Notes: a model not told the origin generated them from the sequence alone. Positions 1-5,838 are shown, numbered from the stretch's first letter. The stretch is DNA of 7,500 nt from CAYLHS01 sp964383535 (GCA_964383535.1 CAYLHS010000093.1:1-7500), one strand, 5' to 3'. Program-made: numbers and translations.

Positions 1-54
1 CGACACTGTGTCCCTTTCTCACGCAAGAAGGGGATTGGGCTGCGGTTCGTGCGC

Positions 55-159
55 TCACGGCTCGGGAAGATCACTGAGTGCGGCCTGCATGGAGGCCCGG
101 TATGTCCGAAACGCTTCGCGTCCCTGCTCAGTGAGGGCTTGTCGGGGTTCGGCGAGTGG
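55..159 (-). pseudogene. C-terminal remnant of a second winged-helix transcriptional regulator
   Basis: After an in-frame TAG (160-162), the minus strand is open for 34 codons to a TGA at 55-57. Its product contains ALTEQGREAFRTYRASMQAAL, which looks like the last helix of an ArsR/MarR-like winged-helix regulator, where the wing is followed by L-T-x-x-G-R-x-A-F-x-x-Y. By eye it aligns with residues 76-100 of the intact regulator just upstream (188-493): L, G, A, R, Y, M and L fall in the same places. The match starts near 141. The DNA-binding part that should precede it is absent, and no start codon or ribosome binding site serves it. I read it as the tail of a degraded or recombined paralogue. 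The match is short, so convergent composition cannot be excluded. Confidence 0.5.
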
Positions 160-187
160 CTACCCGAGTTGGTGCGGCTCCTTGATC

Positions 188-493
188 TCAGTTGAGCGCG
201 CGGAGCACGTTTGCCATGTGGTCGTGATACTCCCGTAGCGCCTGGACTCCCGGCGCGGCCAGCCGGTAGACAGTCCGGGGTATCTTGCCCACGAAGGTCT
301 TCTCAATGGTGATGTAGCCGGCGTCTTCGAGCTTGGCGGTGTGCGAGGACAGATTGCCCTTGGTCAGGCCCGTTTGGTCCATGAGGAACAGGAAGTCCGC
401 CTCTTCGACTGCATTCAGGACGACGAGGATCGCGAGGCGGCCGGGCTCGTGGACGAGCCGGTCCGGATCAACTCGAGGAAGCGTGTCATCCAT
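188..493 (-). CDS. Winged-helix transcriptional regulator (HTH_34 / ArsR-MarR-like)
   Basis: This 101-aa protein is probably a cytoplasmic DNA-binding regulator. Residues 11-35 (HEPGRLAILVVLNAVEEADF) form the first helices. Residues 36-57 hold the helix-turn-helix, with recognition helix GLTKGNLSSHTAKLEDAGYI at 42-61. The wing is at about 61-78, with K65, K70 and R73, and a final helix follows (83-100). This matches the small regulators annotated as winged-helix DNA-binding domain proteins (Pfam HTH_34), which are typically about 100 aa, so it looks complete. The start was set at ATG 491-493: homology begins there, and that ATG overlaps the stop of the upstream membrane protein gene in ATGGATGA (486-493), implying translational coupling. 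The frame stays open upstream to about 775, but that stretch is antisense shadow of the membrane gene. The family usually has no metal or ligand site and often controls its neighbouring membrane protein. The ligand and targets cannot be read from sequence. Confidence 0.88.
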   Translation of the reverse strand: MDDTLPRVDPDRLVHEPGRLAILVVLNAVEEADFLFLMDQTGLTKGNLSSHTAKLEDAGYITIEKTFVGKIPRTVYRLAAPGVQALREYHDHMANVLRALN

Positions 494-1163
494 CGACGGG
501 CAGTTCCCGGACCGGGTGGGTGCGAACGAAACGAACCAGCGACCAGATCCCGACGAGCGCGAGCGGTACCGAGAGGATGACCAGGTGCCAGACGACCCCG
601 ACGTACGACTCGCCGGATCCGAACCACCACAGCAGCACGCCGCCGACGACGGAGAGTCCTGCAATGATCCGATACCGCAGCAAGCCCGATCGATCGGCCG
701 TGTACCAGAACCCGCCTGCCAGGCTGATGCCGGACATGAGCGGTGCGGCCCGGCGCCACTCGGTCGGGTCGGCAAGGCCGTCGGAAACGAGGATGACGAG
801 CACCATCAGGAGGAAGGCGCCGGCCATGAACAGCAGGATGCCCCGTGCCGTGCGTTTCGGTTCGTCCGAGTGTTCTCGGTAGTAGCCGATCCGCGGGTAG
901 GTGATCCGTGCCTTGATCTTGTCGAGTGCTTTCCAGCCGAGAAGGGCGACAAACGCCGCCGCCATCCCGACGAAGGCGGCGTTCACGATCCAGGCGAGTG
1001 CGATGGTCAGCAGTACCGCCGCTGCGCCGGAGGGTTCTTCGGCAGATTCGCCGACCCGGTCATCCTGCGGATGGCCAAGCGTGACTGGCAGGGCAACCTC
1101 AACAAGCTCAAGGACATCCTCGAAGCCTGAGGGCGGAAGCCAGGCCGGGGTGCTCGTCGCCAC
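486..1163 (-). CDS. Multi-pass membrane protein of unknown function, probably N-terminally truncated
   Basis: The convincing part begins near 1016 (residue 50 if the GTG at 1161-1163 is used). It shows a hydrophobic segment (about 50-76), a basic loop with KARITYPRIGYYRE (84-97), and four or so further hydrophobic segments ending in a basic tail. The YPRxGY loop after a transmembrane helix is typical of small uncharacterised membrane proteins encoded beside winged-helix regulators, and the 8-bp overlap with the regulator (486-493) fits that pairing. Those relatives normally have another cytoplasmic stretch and membrane segment before the loop. Here that region is replaced by about 48 polar residues that are simply the antisense of an SRPBCC gene tail (1029-1130). 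Possible starts are GTG 1163, GTG 986 and ATG 965; none has a good ribosome binding site. It may be a pseudogene or a shortened but still translated protein that keeps coupling to the regulator. Function unknown. Confidence 0.6.
   Translation of the reverse strand: MATSTPAWLPPSGFEDVLELVEVALPVTLGHPQDDRVGESAEEPSGAAAVLLTIALAWIVNAAFVGMAAAFVALLGWKALDKIKARITYPRIGYYREHSDEPKRTARGILLFMAGAFLLMVLVILVSDGLADPTEWRRAAPLMSGISLAGGFWYTADRSGLLRYRIIAGLSVVGGVLLWWFGSGESYVGVVWHLVILSVPLALVGIWSLVRFVRTHPVRELPVDG
1029..1130 (+). pseudogene. 3' fragment of an SRPBCC-family (polyketide cyclase/START-like) gene
   Basis: The last 33 codons before the TGA at 1128-1130 read GGFFGRFADPVILRMAKRDW followed by QGNLNKLKDILEA. 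This is the characteristic C-terminal helix of SRPBCC ligand-binding proteins: a glycine-rich turn, G-R-x-A-D/E-P, R-M, a charged stretch, then N-L-x-x-L-K-x-x-L-E at the end. Upstream in the same frame the sequence stops resembling the family and becomes the antisense of the neighbouring membrane protein, so the beta-sheet body and start are missing. The full family length is about 140-150 aa, so roughly three quarters is gone. The residual stop and tail are undamaged, which suggests a fairly recent truncation by deletion or rearrangement. It has no start or promoter of its own and should be non-functional. Confidence 0.65.
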
Positions 1164-1224
1164 CCAGACTCCGTAGGTCCGTTTCTCAGCGGAACCCGAG
1201 CAGCCCGGCCCCCCTCCAACTGCG

Positions 1225-1271
1225 AACCCAGGGCTCTCAGCGGTGCTTTTCTCGTTCAGGAGCCCTGGGTT
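1225..1271. terminator. 12-bp perfect inverted repeat, candidate bidirectional terminator
   Basis: AACCCAGGGCTC at 1225-1236 is repeated exactly in inverted form as GAGCCCTGGGTT at 1260-1271, with a 23-nt loop containing TTTT. It lies 23 bp beyond the histidine kinase stop (1295) and 94 bp beyond the SRPBCC remnant stop (1130), so it sits between convergent ends, where a two-way terminator is expected. There is no U-tract after either arm and the loop is long for a factor-independent terminator. An operator or the end of a lost element are alternatives. Confidence 0.45.
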
Positions 1272-1294
1272 GGCGGAAGTTCGCCGATCGGTCG

Positions 1295-2680
1295 TCAGCG
1301 CGACTCGTCGAAGACCGGTGAGGTGTCGGCGGATTGCTCCGACTCGACGAGGTAGAGGGCGGCCGGAAGCTCTAGCCGGAAGACGCTCCAGCCATTGCTG
1401 TGGCCGTAGGTGAGGTCGCCGTCCATCATTCGTGCGAGCTTGCGGGAGACGCTCAATCCGAGTCCGATGGAGGAGGTGAGTCCCGGCCGGTCGTGGGCAC
1501 GCTCGTAGGGTTCGAAGATCCGTTTGCGATCGCTGAGCGGGACGCCGGGACCATTGTCGGAGACGATCAGCGACACAGCCTCGGCTTGCTCGTCGCAGGA
1601 GATGTGGATTCGGTCCCCTCCGTAGCGCAGGGCGTTCGTGATGAGGTTGCGAATGATCTGACGGACCCGGGCCGGGTCGGCGACGGCAAGGACGCTCGAC
1701 TCGGTGATGCGGATCATGTCGGGGGGCATGTCGCGGTCCAGCGCTTCGAGCGTCTGTCGTGTCTGGGCGAGAAGGTCCACCTGCACCTTCGCGAGGGTGA
1801 GCGTGCCGCCGTCTGCTCGTGCTTCGACCAGCAGGTCTTCGACGATGTCGGCCAGGTCTGCCCCTTCGTTGGCGATCGTGGCGATCATCTCTTTGCGTTC
1901 CTCGGCGGTCAGCGAGGAGACGTCTTCGTTGAGGAGCTGCGAGAAGCCGACGACCGCGGAGAGCGGAGTACGTATCTCGTGGGCGACCGAGGCGATCAGT
2001 TTGTCCTTCTGCTCCATGAGTTCCTTGAGGCGCTGTTCGGCGCGTACCTGGTCGGTGATGTCGACGAGCTGGGCGACGAGTTGCTCGGCCTCGTTGCCGT
2101 TGACTCCCAGTGGAGCCGAGCTGATCAACGCATACTTCGTGTGGCCGTTCCGGTCGAGGTAGCGACCGCTGGATCGCGACGACGGGAGGTGACCGGACAA
2201 CATGGCCCGGATTCGTGTCTCGCTCGCCTTGAGGTCGTCGGGGTGGAGGATGTCTCGGATGGACATGGACTGGAGCTGTTCCTTGGAGTAGCCGGTTGCC
2301 TCGGTGATCGCATTGTTGACAGCGATGAACCGGCCGTCACGCATCGAGATGATGGCGGTGCCGCTGGCCGCCGACTCGAAGGTCCGACGCCACTTCTGCT
2401 CGCTTGCCTCCAGCGCTGCGAGCGTCTGCTCGTAGTCGTCGGCCACCCGTTCGTACTGGTCCTCGCGCAGCTTCCCCAGCACGGCGAAGCCCAGGAGCAG
2501 GAAGAACCCGACGAACACGGCGTCGTCAATGTGCCAAAGCTCATGGACTCTCGACCAGTCGACGATGTCCCCGAGAATGTCCAGTATCGCCAGGACAACC
2601 CCGATCGCCCCGAAGGCCCCCATGGTGAGGAGGTCTCTTCGGCGCAGTTGTGACAGGCGGAATACACGCCTTGTGGTCAT
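1295..2680 (-). CDS. Membrane-anchored PAS-domain sensor histidine kinase (orphan)
   Basis: This 461-aa kinase autophosphorylates on histidine and would pass phosphate to a response regulator. Two membrane segments lie at about 18-38 and 53-69 with a short extracytoplasmic loop (about 14 aa), so there is little external sensing domain. A helical linker (70-98) leads to a PAS domain (about 96-212) with the usual ILHPDD turn (144-149) and a closing VDITDQ (206-211). The HisKA domain (about 222-290) carries the phospho-acceptor H234 in SVAHEIRTPLSAVVGF. The HATPase domain has the N box NLITNALRYGG (345-355), G1 box DNGPGV (375-380), F box RIFEPYERA (387-395) and G2 box SIGLGLSV (404-411). All catalytic motifs look intact. 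No response regulator is encoded in the window, so the partner is elsewhere. The start at ATG 2680 gives a basic N-terminus before the first helix; there is no clear Shine-Dalgarno. A C-terminal tail of about 20 aa follows the kinase domain. Confidence 0.93.
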   Translation of the reverse strand: MTTRRVFRLSQLRRRDLLTMGAFGAIGVVLAILDILGDIVDWSRVHELWHIDDAVFVGFFLLLGFAVLGKLREDQYERVADDYEQTLAALEASEQKWRRTFESAASGTAIISMRDGRFIAVNNAITEATGYSKEQLQSMSIRDILHPDDLKASETRIRAMLSGHLPSSRSSGRYLDRNGHTKYALISSAPLGVNGNEAEQLVAQLVDITDQVRAEQRLKELMEQKDKLIASVAHEIRTPLSAVVGFSQLLNEDVSSLTAEERKEMIATIANEGADLADIVEDLLVEARADGGTLTLAKVQVDLLAQTRQTLEALDRDMPPDMIRITESSVLAVADPARVRQIIRNLITNALRYGGDRIHISCDEQAEAVSLIVSDNGPGVPLSDRKRIFEPYERAHDRPGLTSSIGLGLSVSRKLARMMDGDLTYGHSNGWSVFRLELPAALYLVESEQSADTSPVFDESR

Positions 2681-2781
2681 AAGGGATGTATCGACGGTTC
2701 GATCGCGAAACCTGAGAGATCGTGACCTTGTAGGTCTTGGGGTGTGAGGCCTCCGTTGGGCCAGCTGAGAGGTCGGTGACT

Positions 2782-3375
2782 CTAGGCCGGCCGGCGAAAC
2801 ACGCCGGCTTCCGGCTCTGCCTTTGTGACGACGAACGCTGCGATCTCACCCGCTCCGGCGTCGACGAGAAGCTCTGCGATCGTTCGAAGGGTCTCTCCCG
2901 AACGGACTCGATCATCGACCAGCAGGATGCGTTCGCCGTGGAGGGTGCGGTTCACGCGGTATGCCTTGGATGCGAACCTGTGCATCTCGTCCGCCGTGAG
3001 CAGGTTCGGTGTCTCCAACACCTTGCTGACCAGCGTGCTGTCGCACTTTGCTCCGACGCCACCGGCCAGGTACATGGCCAGGATCTCTGGGAGACTCCGG
3101 GGGTGCTCCGGCGGGTACGTGGGAACGGGTACCACCAGCTTGACCCCTGTGAGGGGATAGGGACGGGTGGTCGCAACGAGCGAGGCTGCTTGACCCATCA
3201 GTGAACCGAGCTTGTGCGCAAGCATCGGCGAGCCGGGGTTGTGCCACGGGGGTCTGGCCTGATCTGCGAGATCCCCGATGTCCGTGGGTTGGCCGTCGGT
3301 GTCCGCGTAGTGGGAGAGGTACCAGCAGCCCGAAAGCGGCGGCTTGGTGTCTATCCAAGAGGCTTCGGTAGCCAT
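2782..3375 (-). CDS. ComF-like phosphoribosyltransferase-fold protein
   Basis: This is a 197-aa cytoplasmic protein with a type I phosphoribosyltransferase (PRT) fold. Strand VKLVVPVP (78-85) matches the ComF-type VVPVP strand, and ERILLVDDRVRSGETL (148-163) is the PRPP-binding motif, followed by the usual helix and a final strand GEIAAFVVTKA (176-186). The two acidic residues D154 and D155, G160 and T162 are kept, but the normal TTG loop is RSG, with arginines at 157 and 159. ComF proteins usually carry an N-terminal zinc-finger region; here residues 1-70 lack cysteine pairs and are instead acidic and aromatic (WYLSHYADTDGQPTD, 18-32). ComF-like proteins are linked to DNA uptake, but no competence or nucleotide-metabolism genes are nearby, so the substrate is unknown. 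The start at ATG 3375 has no good ribosome binding site. A palindrome lies just upstream (3379-3405). Confidence 0.75.
   Translation of the reverse strand: MATEASWIDTKPPLSGCWYLSHYADTDGQPTDIGDLADQARPPWHNPGSPMLAHKLGSLMGQAASLVATTRPYPLTGVKLVVPVPTYPPEHPRSLPEILAMYLAGGVGAKCDSTLVSKVLETPNLLTADEMHRFASKAYRVNRTLHGERILLVDDRVRSGETLRTIAELLVDAGAGEIAAFVVTKAEPEAGVFRRPA
2790..2808 (-). other. GC-rich hairpin at the end of the PRT-like gene
   Basis: GCCGGCG (2790-2796) and CGCCGGC (2802-2808) form a 7-bp perfect stem with a 5-nt loop. It overlaps the last codons of the phosphoribosyltransferase-like gene, a few bases before its TAG (2782-2784). It could slow transcription or protect the 3' end, but there is no U-tract, and high GC makes such stems common. 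This is a weak call. Confidence 0.25.
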
Positions 3376-3378
3376 GTC

Positions 3379-3405
3379 GTTTCTATCGGCCGATCGGCCA
3401 GAAAC
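3379..3405. promoter_or_regulatory. Palindrome upstream of the PRT-like gene (operator or terminator)
   Basis: A perfect 12-bp palindrome GGCCGATCGGCC (3388-3399) is flanked by GTTTCT (3379-3384) and AGAAAC (3400-3405), with a 3-nt offset on one side. It fills half of the 49-bp gap between the lipoprotein stop (3425) and the PRT-like start (3375). As RNA it would form a stem of about 10 bp with a 3-nt bulge and a GATC loop, acting as a terminator for the lipoprotein gene. As DNA it could be a dimeric operator, since it ends only 3 bp from the start codon. The sequence does not decide between these. Confidence 0.4.
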
Positions 3406-3424
3406 CTTGACTAGAAGTGGTGGG

Positions 3425-3853
3425 CTACGGGCCGCTCGTGGAGATCGTCACGGACACCTGATGGTCGTCTTCGCTGCCGCTGATGACAATCTGCGCCGAC
3501 ATGCCCTCGATCGTCTTGGTGCCCGTGTAGTCGGAACCTCGTCGGGTGAGCGTCCAGCCGGCGGCACGAGCGTCGGTCGCGAGGGTGGTGAGCGCTTCGT
3601 CGACCTCGCCGGAGGAGACGGTGAAGGTATGACTGATGGCCGCAGGCTGCACGTTGCCAGGTGTCTTCCTGCCCTGTGTCTCGCTGACACCGATGATGCT
3701 CGCGGCGGGCTGCAGGTTGGCCGGGAGGTTGACATCCGCCATTGGGTCTGTACGAAGGACCCTCAGCCACGCCGGGTCACTCCAGCATCCTGCGAGAAGG
3801 AGCGCCATCGCGATGACCACGACGATCAGGGTGCTCCTGGTCTTCCCTGCCAT
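3425..3853 (-). CDS. Small secreted lipoprotein of unknown function
   Basis: The 142-aa product starts with a lipoprotein signal: basic MAGKTR, a hydrophobic core (about 8-20), and a lipobox LLAG|C with the lipidated cysteine at 23. It should be anchored on the outer face of the cytoplasmic membrane. The rest (about 120 aa) has one region resembling a small alpha/beta domain: SHTFTVSSGEVDEALTTLAT (74-93), a helix followed by GWTLTRRGSDYTGTKTI (99-115) and a last strand VSVTIST (133-139). Ferredoxin-like lipoproteins that pair a helix with strands in this order are common, but I do not recognise a named family. ATG 3853 is the chosen start because the signal peptide begins there and a -10 box (TACTCT) lies 6 nt upstream, so translation is probably leaderless. 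It has its own promoter in the 48-bp gap after the transglutaminase-like gene, so it need not be co-transcribed with it. Confidence 0.8.
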   Translation of the reverse strand: MAGKTRSTLIVVVIAMALLLAGCWSDPAWLRVLRTDPMADVNLPANLQPAASIIGVSETQGRKTPGNVQPAAISHTFTVSSGEVDEALTTLATDARAAGWTLTRRGSDYTGTKTIEGMSAQIVISGSEDDHQVSVTISTSGP

Positions 3854-3859
3854 GGGGTG

Positions 3860-3865
3860 AGAGTA
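3860..3865 (-). promoter_or_regulatory. -10 box of a leaderless promoter for the lipoprotein gene
   Basis: TACTCT on the minus strand fits TANNNT and is separated from the ATG (3853) by 6 nt (CACCCC). No Shine-Dalgarno is present, and no clear -35 box is seen at 16-19 nt. The predicted transcript would begin at or next to the A of the start codon. Confidence 0.5.
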
Positions 3866-3901
3866 GAACCCAGGGTCCGCTACCGACTGGACCGGCCCGT
3901 T

Positions 3902-4819
3902 CTAGCCCTCCGGATGCCGGCCACACGGGCCGATGTCGGGCCGGTCGAGTGATTCTTCAACGGGCGGGGCGTCGAACGGCGAGTAGCGAAGAACGGTCCC
4001 GTTCGGATTCAACCGCGAGTCCGACCGGTAGAGGTCGTGGGCCTGCGTCTCGGCGCCCGAGTCACCCGCGTCGGCTCTGAGAAGAAGCTCTGCGACCGTG
4101 TCGATCAACGGCGAAGGATCCCCGTCGTCGGTGATCACGCCCCAGACATCCCAAAGCAGCAGCTCGTCGCCGAACCGGTGGGCCAGTTCGTAGACGACAT
4201 AGTTGCGGACGAACGTGGGGCCGGACAGGTATGGCAGGTCGGGGGCCACCCCGAAGGTGCTGAGGTCGTCCTCGCCGTTCCGGTACGCATGCCAAGCCTG
4301 CGATGCGGTGATGAAGTCGCTGCCCAGGTGCACGTCGAGAGGGTCGACGCCGCCTGGCAGGTCGGTGCGGTGTGCAACCTCGGAATCGAAGACGTGCCAG
4401 TGTCCGCCGTCCCAATACTCGGGGATGACATGGTCGAAGTACCAGCCGTCTCCGAAGTAGGGGGCAAACCCGATTCGGCTGCGTGCGGGTATGCCGTGCT
4501 GTCTCAGGACACCGACGCAGAAGAGCGTGAAGTCACGACAGCATCCTTGGACTCTTGCGGCCGGTTCTCTGGGTTCGGCGAGCGGCTTGCCGTGGTGGCG
4601 TTCCTGGTCGATGCGCAGCCGTGAGGAGAGCCAGCGGGCATCGATGTCGGGGCAGGTCGCTTCGGGCAGTTCGTCCATGTGGACGCGGTAGTGGATCGTC
4701 GTGTTGCGAGCCACGGCCGACAGCTCCGCAAGATCGGTTGGCACCGCGTCGACAAGGCCCGCGTAGGCACCCGGATCGCTGAAGCACGAATGCTCGGCGT
4801 AGGCGTCGAGGTCGGGCAT
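3902..4819 (-). CDS. Cytoplasmic transglutaminase-like superfamily protein
   Basis: This 305-aa protein carries the papain-like transglutaminase core (Pfam transglutaminase-like superfamily). The catalytic triad can be read: Cys94 in GCCRDFTLFC (92-101), with the following helix VGVLRQHGIPARSRIGF (102-118); His130 in WYFDHVIPEYW (126-136); and Asp145 in HWHVFDSEV (140-148). The order and spacing match bacterial members, which usually act as cysteine proteases or amide hydrolases rather than protein cross-linkers. There is no signal peptide or membrane segment, so it is probably cytoplasmic. Residues 1-90 are acidic and lead into the core; residues 160-305 have no recognisable motif beyond the end of the core fold. 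The start at ATG 4819 sits 6 nt after a near-consensus -10 box TATACT, with no ribosome binding site, and leaves a 35-bp gap to the toroid gene stop. Substrate unknown. Confidence 0.87.
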   Translation of the reverse strand: MPDLDAYAEHSCFSDPGAYAGLVDAVPTDLAELSAVARNTTIHYRVHMDELPEATCPDIDARWLSSRLRIDQERHHGKPLAEPREPAARVQGCCRDFTLFCVGVLRQHGIPARSRIGFAPYFGDGWYFDHVIPEYWDGGHWHVFDSEVAHRTDLPGGVDPLDVHLGSDFITASQAWHAYRNGEDDLSTFGVAPDLPYLSGPTFVRNYVVYELAHRFGDELLLWDVWGVITDDGDPSPLIDTVAELLLRADAGDSGAETQAHDLYRSDSRLNPNGTVLRYSPFDAPPVEESLDRPDIGPCGRHPEG

Positions 4820-4825
4820 GAGGCG

Positions 4826-4831
4826 AGTATA
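4826..4831 (-). promoter_or_regulatory. -10 box of a leaderless promoter for the transglutaminase-like gene
   Basis: TATACT on the minus strand is one base from the TATAAT consensus and ends 6 nt (CGCCTC) before the ATG. A possible -35 (CTGACG) is about 21 nt upstream, which is too far to be convincing. The promoter fits entirely in the 35-bp gap after the toroid gene. Confidence 0.58.
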
Positions 4832-4854
4832 TGGGCCGCCCGGGAGGCGTGCCG

Positions 4855-5826
4855 TCAGTCTCTACCGGCTTCCCGAAGGACATGGAGGGCGCGGATGGTC
4901 ACCCACGGGTTGGCGCGGGTCTTCCCGCCGGGTCCCCATCGGGCGAACGTGCAGTTGCTGCAGATCTCGGTCGCGGTCCGGGCTCGTTTCGTCTCTAGCG
5001 GGAACCCGCCGTCGGCGGTCTGCTTGGAGACGAGCATGTCGAGGGCTCGGGTGCAGCGAGGGTCGTCGAGTCGGGCCACGTCTGCCATGAGCTCCAGGGC
5101 GAGGAGCGCGTCGAAGAATCTGATCGGGAATCCGATGAGGTCGGGTCGTGGTCCCCACCACGGCACGATGAGGTCACCGCTGCGGTGGAACAGCAGGTGG
5201 TGGTCGAGAAGCAGTTCGACGCCACGCTCCAGCGTGCGGGCGGCGGTCGGGTCGCCTGTTGCCTGCACCCACGACGCAAGGCCGCGTAGCGGCAGGACCG
5301 TTTCCACGAAGGATGAGTGGTGTGCCTGCGGGCGGACGTCGCAGTTCCATCCGCCGTCGGGCCACTGCATCGCGCCGAGCCGATCCGCCAGCACCTGCAA
5401 CCGTTCGTCCGGCAGTCCCAGCTTCAGACTGGCCCACAGCACGTTGCCTTCCATGGAGCCGCACCGCCGCACCCTGTCGGGCTGTCCCTCGACGTATCGG
5501 GTCCAGTTCGGTTTCAGGAACGCCGGAGCGAGGATCCACGCGAACACGATTTCCTGGACCTTCTCGAGGCGGGGATCCCCACCGGGATGTCCTCGTTCGG
5601 CGAGTTGCACGAAAGCCCAGTGAGCGCCCTGCCACTTGCGGTAGGCGTGTCGTGGATCGACGAAGCTCCCCTCGATCACCGCACCGCAGTCGGGATGTGC
5701 GCGGACCTCATCGGCCAGGGCGCGCATCTCATCACTGTCCGGGTCGGCATTCTGCAGCACGAGCCGCGCCTGGTAGCGGACCGCGGGATCGTCCCAGGCG
5801 AGAAGACGGTCGACGATTGTCTCCAT
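4855..5826 (-). CDS. Alpha/alpha-toroid protein of the prenyltransferase/squalene-oxidase repeat fold
   Basis: This 323-aa protein consists of helical repeats resembling those of squalene cyclases and prenyltransferase beta subunits. QW-like turns are visible: QWPDGGWNCD (154-163), then KQTADGGFPLE (268-278), with helical pairs between them (about 175-210 and 236-266). The C-terminus has EICSNCTFARWGPGGKTRAN (287-306) followed by a last helix WVTIRALHVL. The catalytic DXDD of squalene-hopene cyclases is absent, and I cannot assign the Asp/Cys/His zinc triad of prenyltransferases with confidence, although the paired cysteines C289 and C292 could hold a metal. Cyclases are about 600 aa, so this is half-length, a single toroid. 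Many bacteria carry such soluble proteins annotated only as hypothetical or prenyltransferase. No membrane segment or isoprenoid gene is nearby. The start at ATG 5826 is supported by a -10 box 6 nt upstream. Function unknown. Confidence 0.82.
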   Translation of the reverse strand: METIVDRLLAWDDPAVRYQARLVLQNADPDSDEMRALADEVRAHPDCGAVIEGSFVDPRHAYRKWQGAHWAFVQLAERGHPGGDPRLEKVQEIVFAWILAPAFLKPNWTRYVEGQPDRVRRCGSMEGNVLWASLKLGLPDERLQVLADRLGAMQWPDGGWNCDVRPQAHHSSFVETVLPLRGLASWVQATGDPTAARTLERGVELLLDHHLLFHRSGDLIVPWWGPRPDLIGFPIRFFDALLALELMADVARLDDPRCTRALDMLVSKQTADGGFPLETKRARTATEICSNCTFARWGPGGKTRANPWVTIRALHVLREAGRD

Positions 5827-5832
5827 GTGTCG

Positions 5833-5838
5833 AGCCTA
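5833..5838 (-). promoter_or_regulatory. -10 box of a leaderless promoter for the toroid gene
   Basis: TAGGCT on the minus strand fits TANNNT and ends 6 nt (CGACAC) before the ATG at 5826. No Shine-Dalgarno is present. It is the mirror image of the -10 box of the divergent ABC transporter operon. Confidence 0.5.

Noticed and set aside
2..12. Odd palindrome GACAC-T-GTGTC at the window edge
   Set aside because: Five-base arms, and context to the left is missing.
494..775. Upstream extension of the winged-helix regulator to a start at 775
   Set aside because: The extra 94 residues are Ser/Arg/Cys-rich out-of-frame translation of the membrane protein gene. Homology begins at ATG 493.
333..1130. 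A 265-codon plus-strand open frame
   Set aside because: Most of it is antisense to the regulator and membrane protein genes and has low-complexity, Arg/Asp-rich composition. Only the last 33 codons resemble a protein family and are reported as the SRPBCC remnant.
1184..1243. Direct repeat TCTCAGCGG at 1184-1192 and 1235-1243
   Set aside because: Nine bases, two copies and no further shared flank; too short to interpret.
1400..2653. A 417-codon plus-strand open frame opposite the histidine kinase
   Set aside because: It mirrors a high-GC coding strand, has no domain resemblance, and lies wholly inside a gene with every kinase motif intact.
2724..2736. GACCT-tgt-AGGTC hairpin upstream of the histidine kinase
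   Set aside because: Only 5-bp arms, and no link to a promoter box. The 101-bp gap 2681-2781 holds no other clear signal; GATACA near the kinase start does not fit TANNNT.
3866..3875. GAACCCAGGG shared with 1224-1233
   Set aside because: A 10-bp match in a 7.5-kb high-GC window is expected by chance many times, and the inverted partner seen at 1260-1271 is absent here.
3902..5826. The transglutaminase-like and toroid genes as a peptide- or terpenoid-tailoring cluster
   Set aside because: There is no precursor peptide, isoprenoid synthase or other biosynthetic gene, and each gene has its own promoter. Adjacency alone does not support a pathway.
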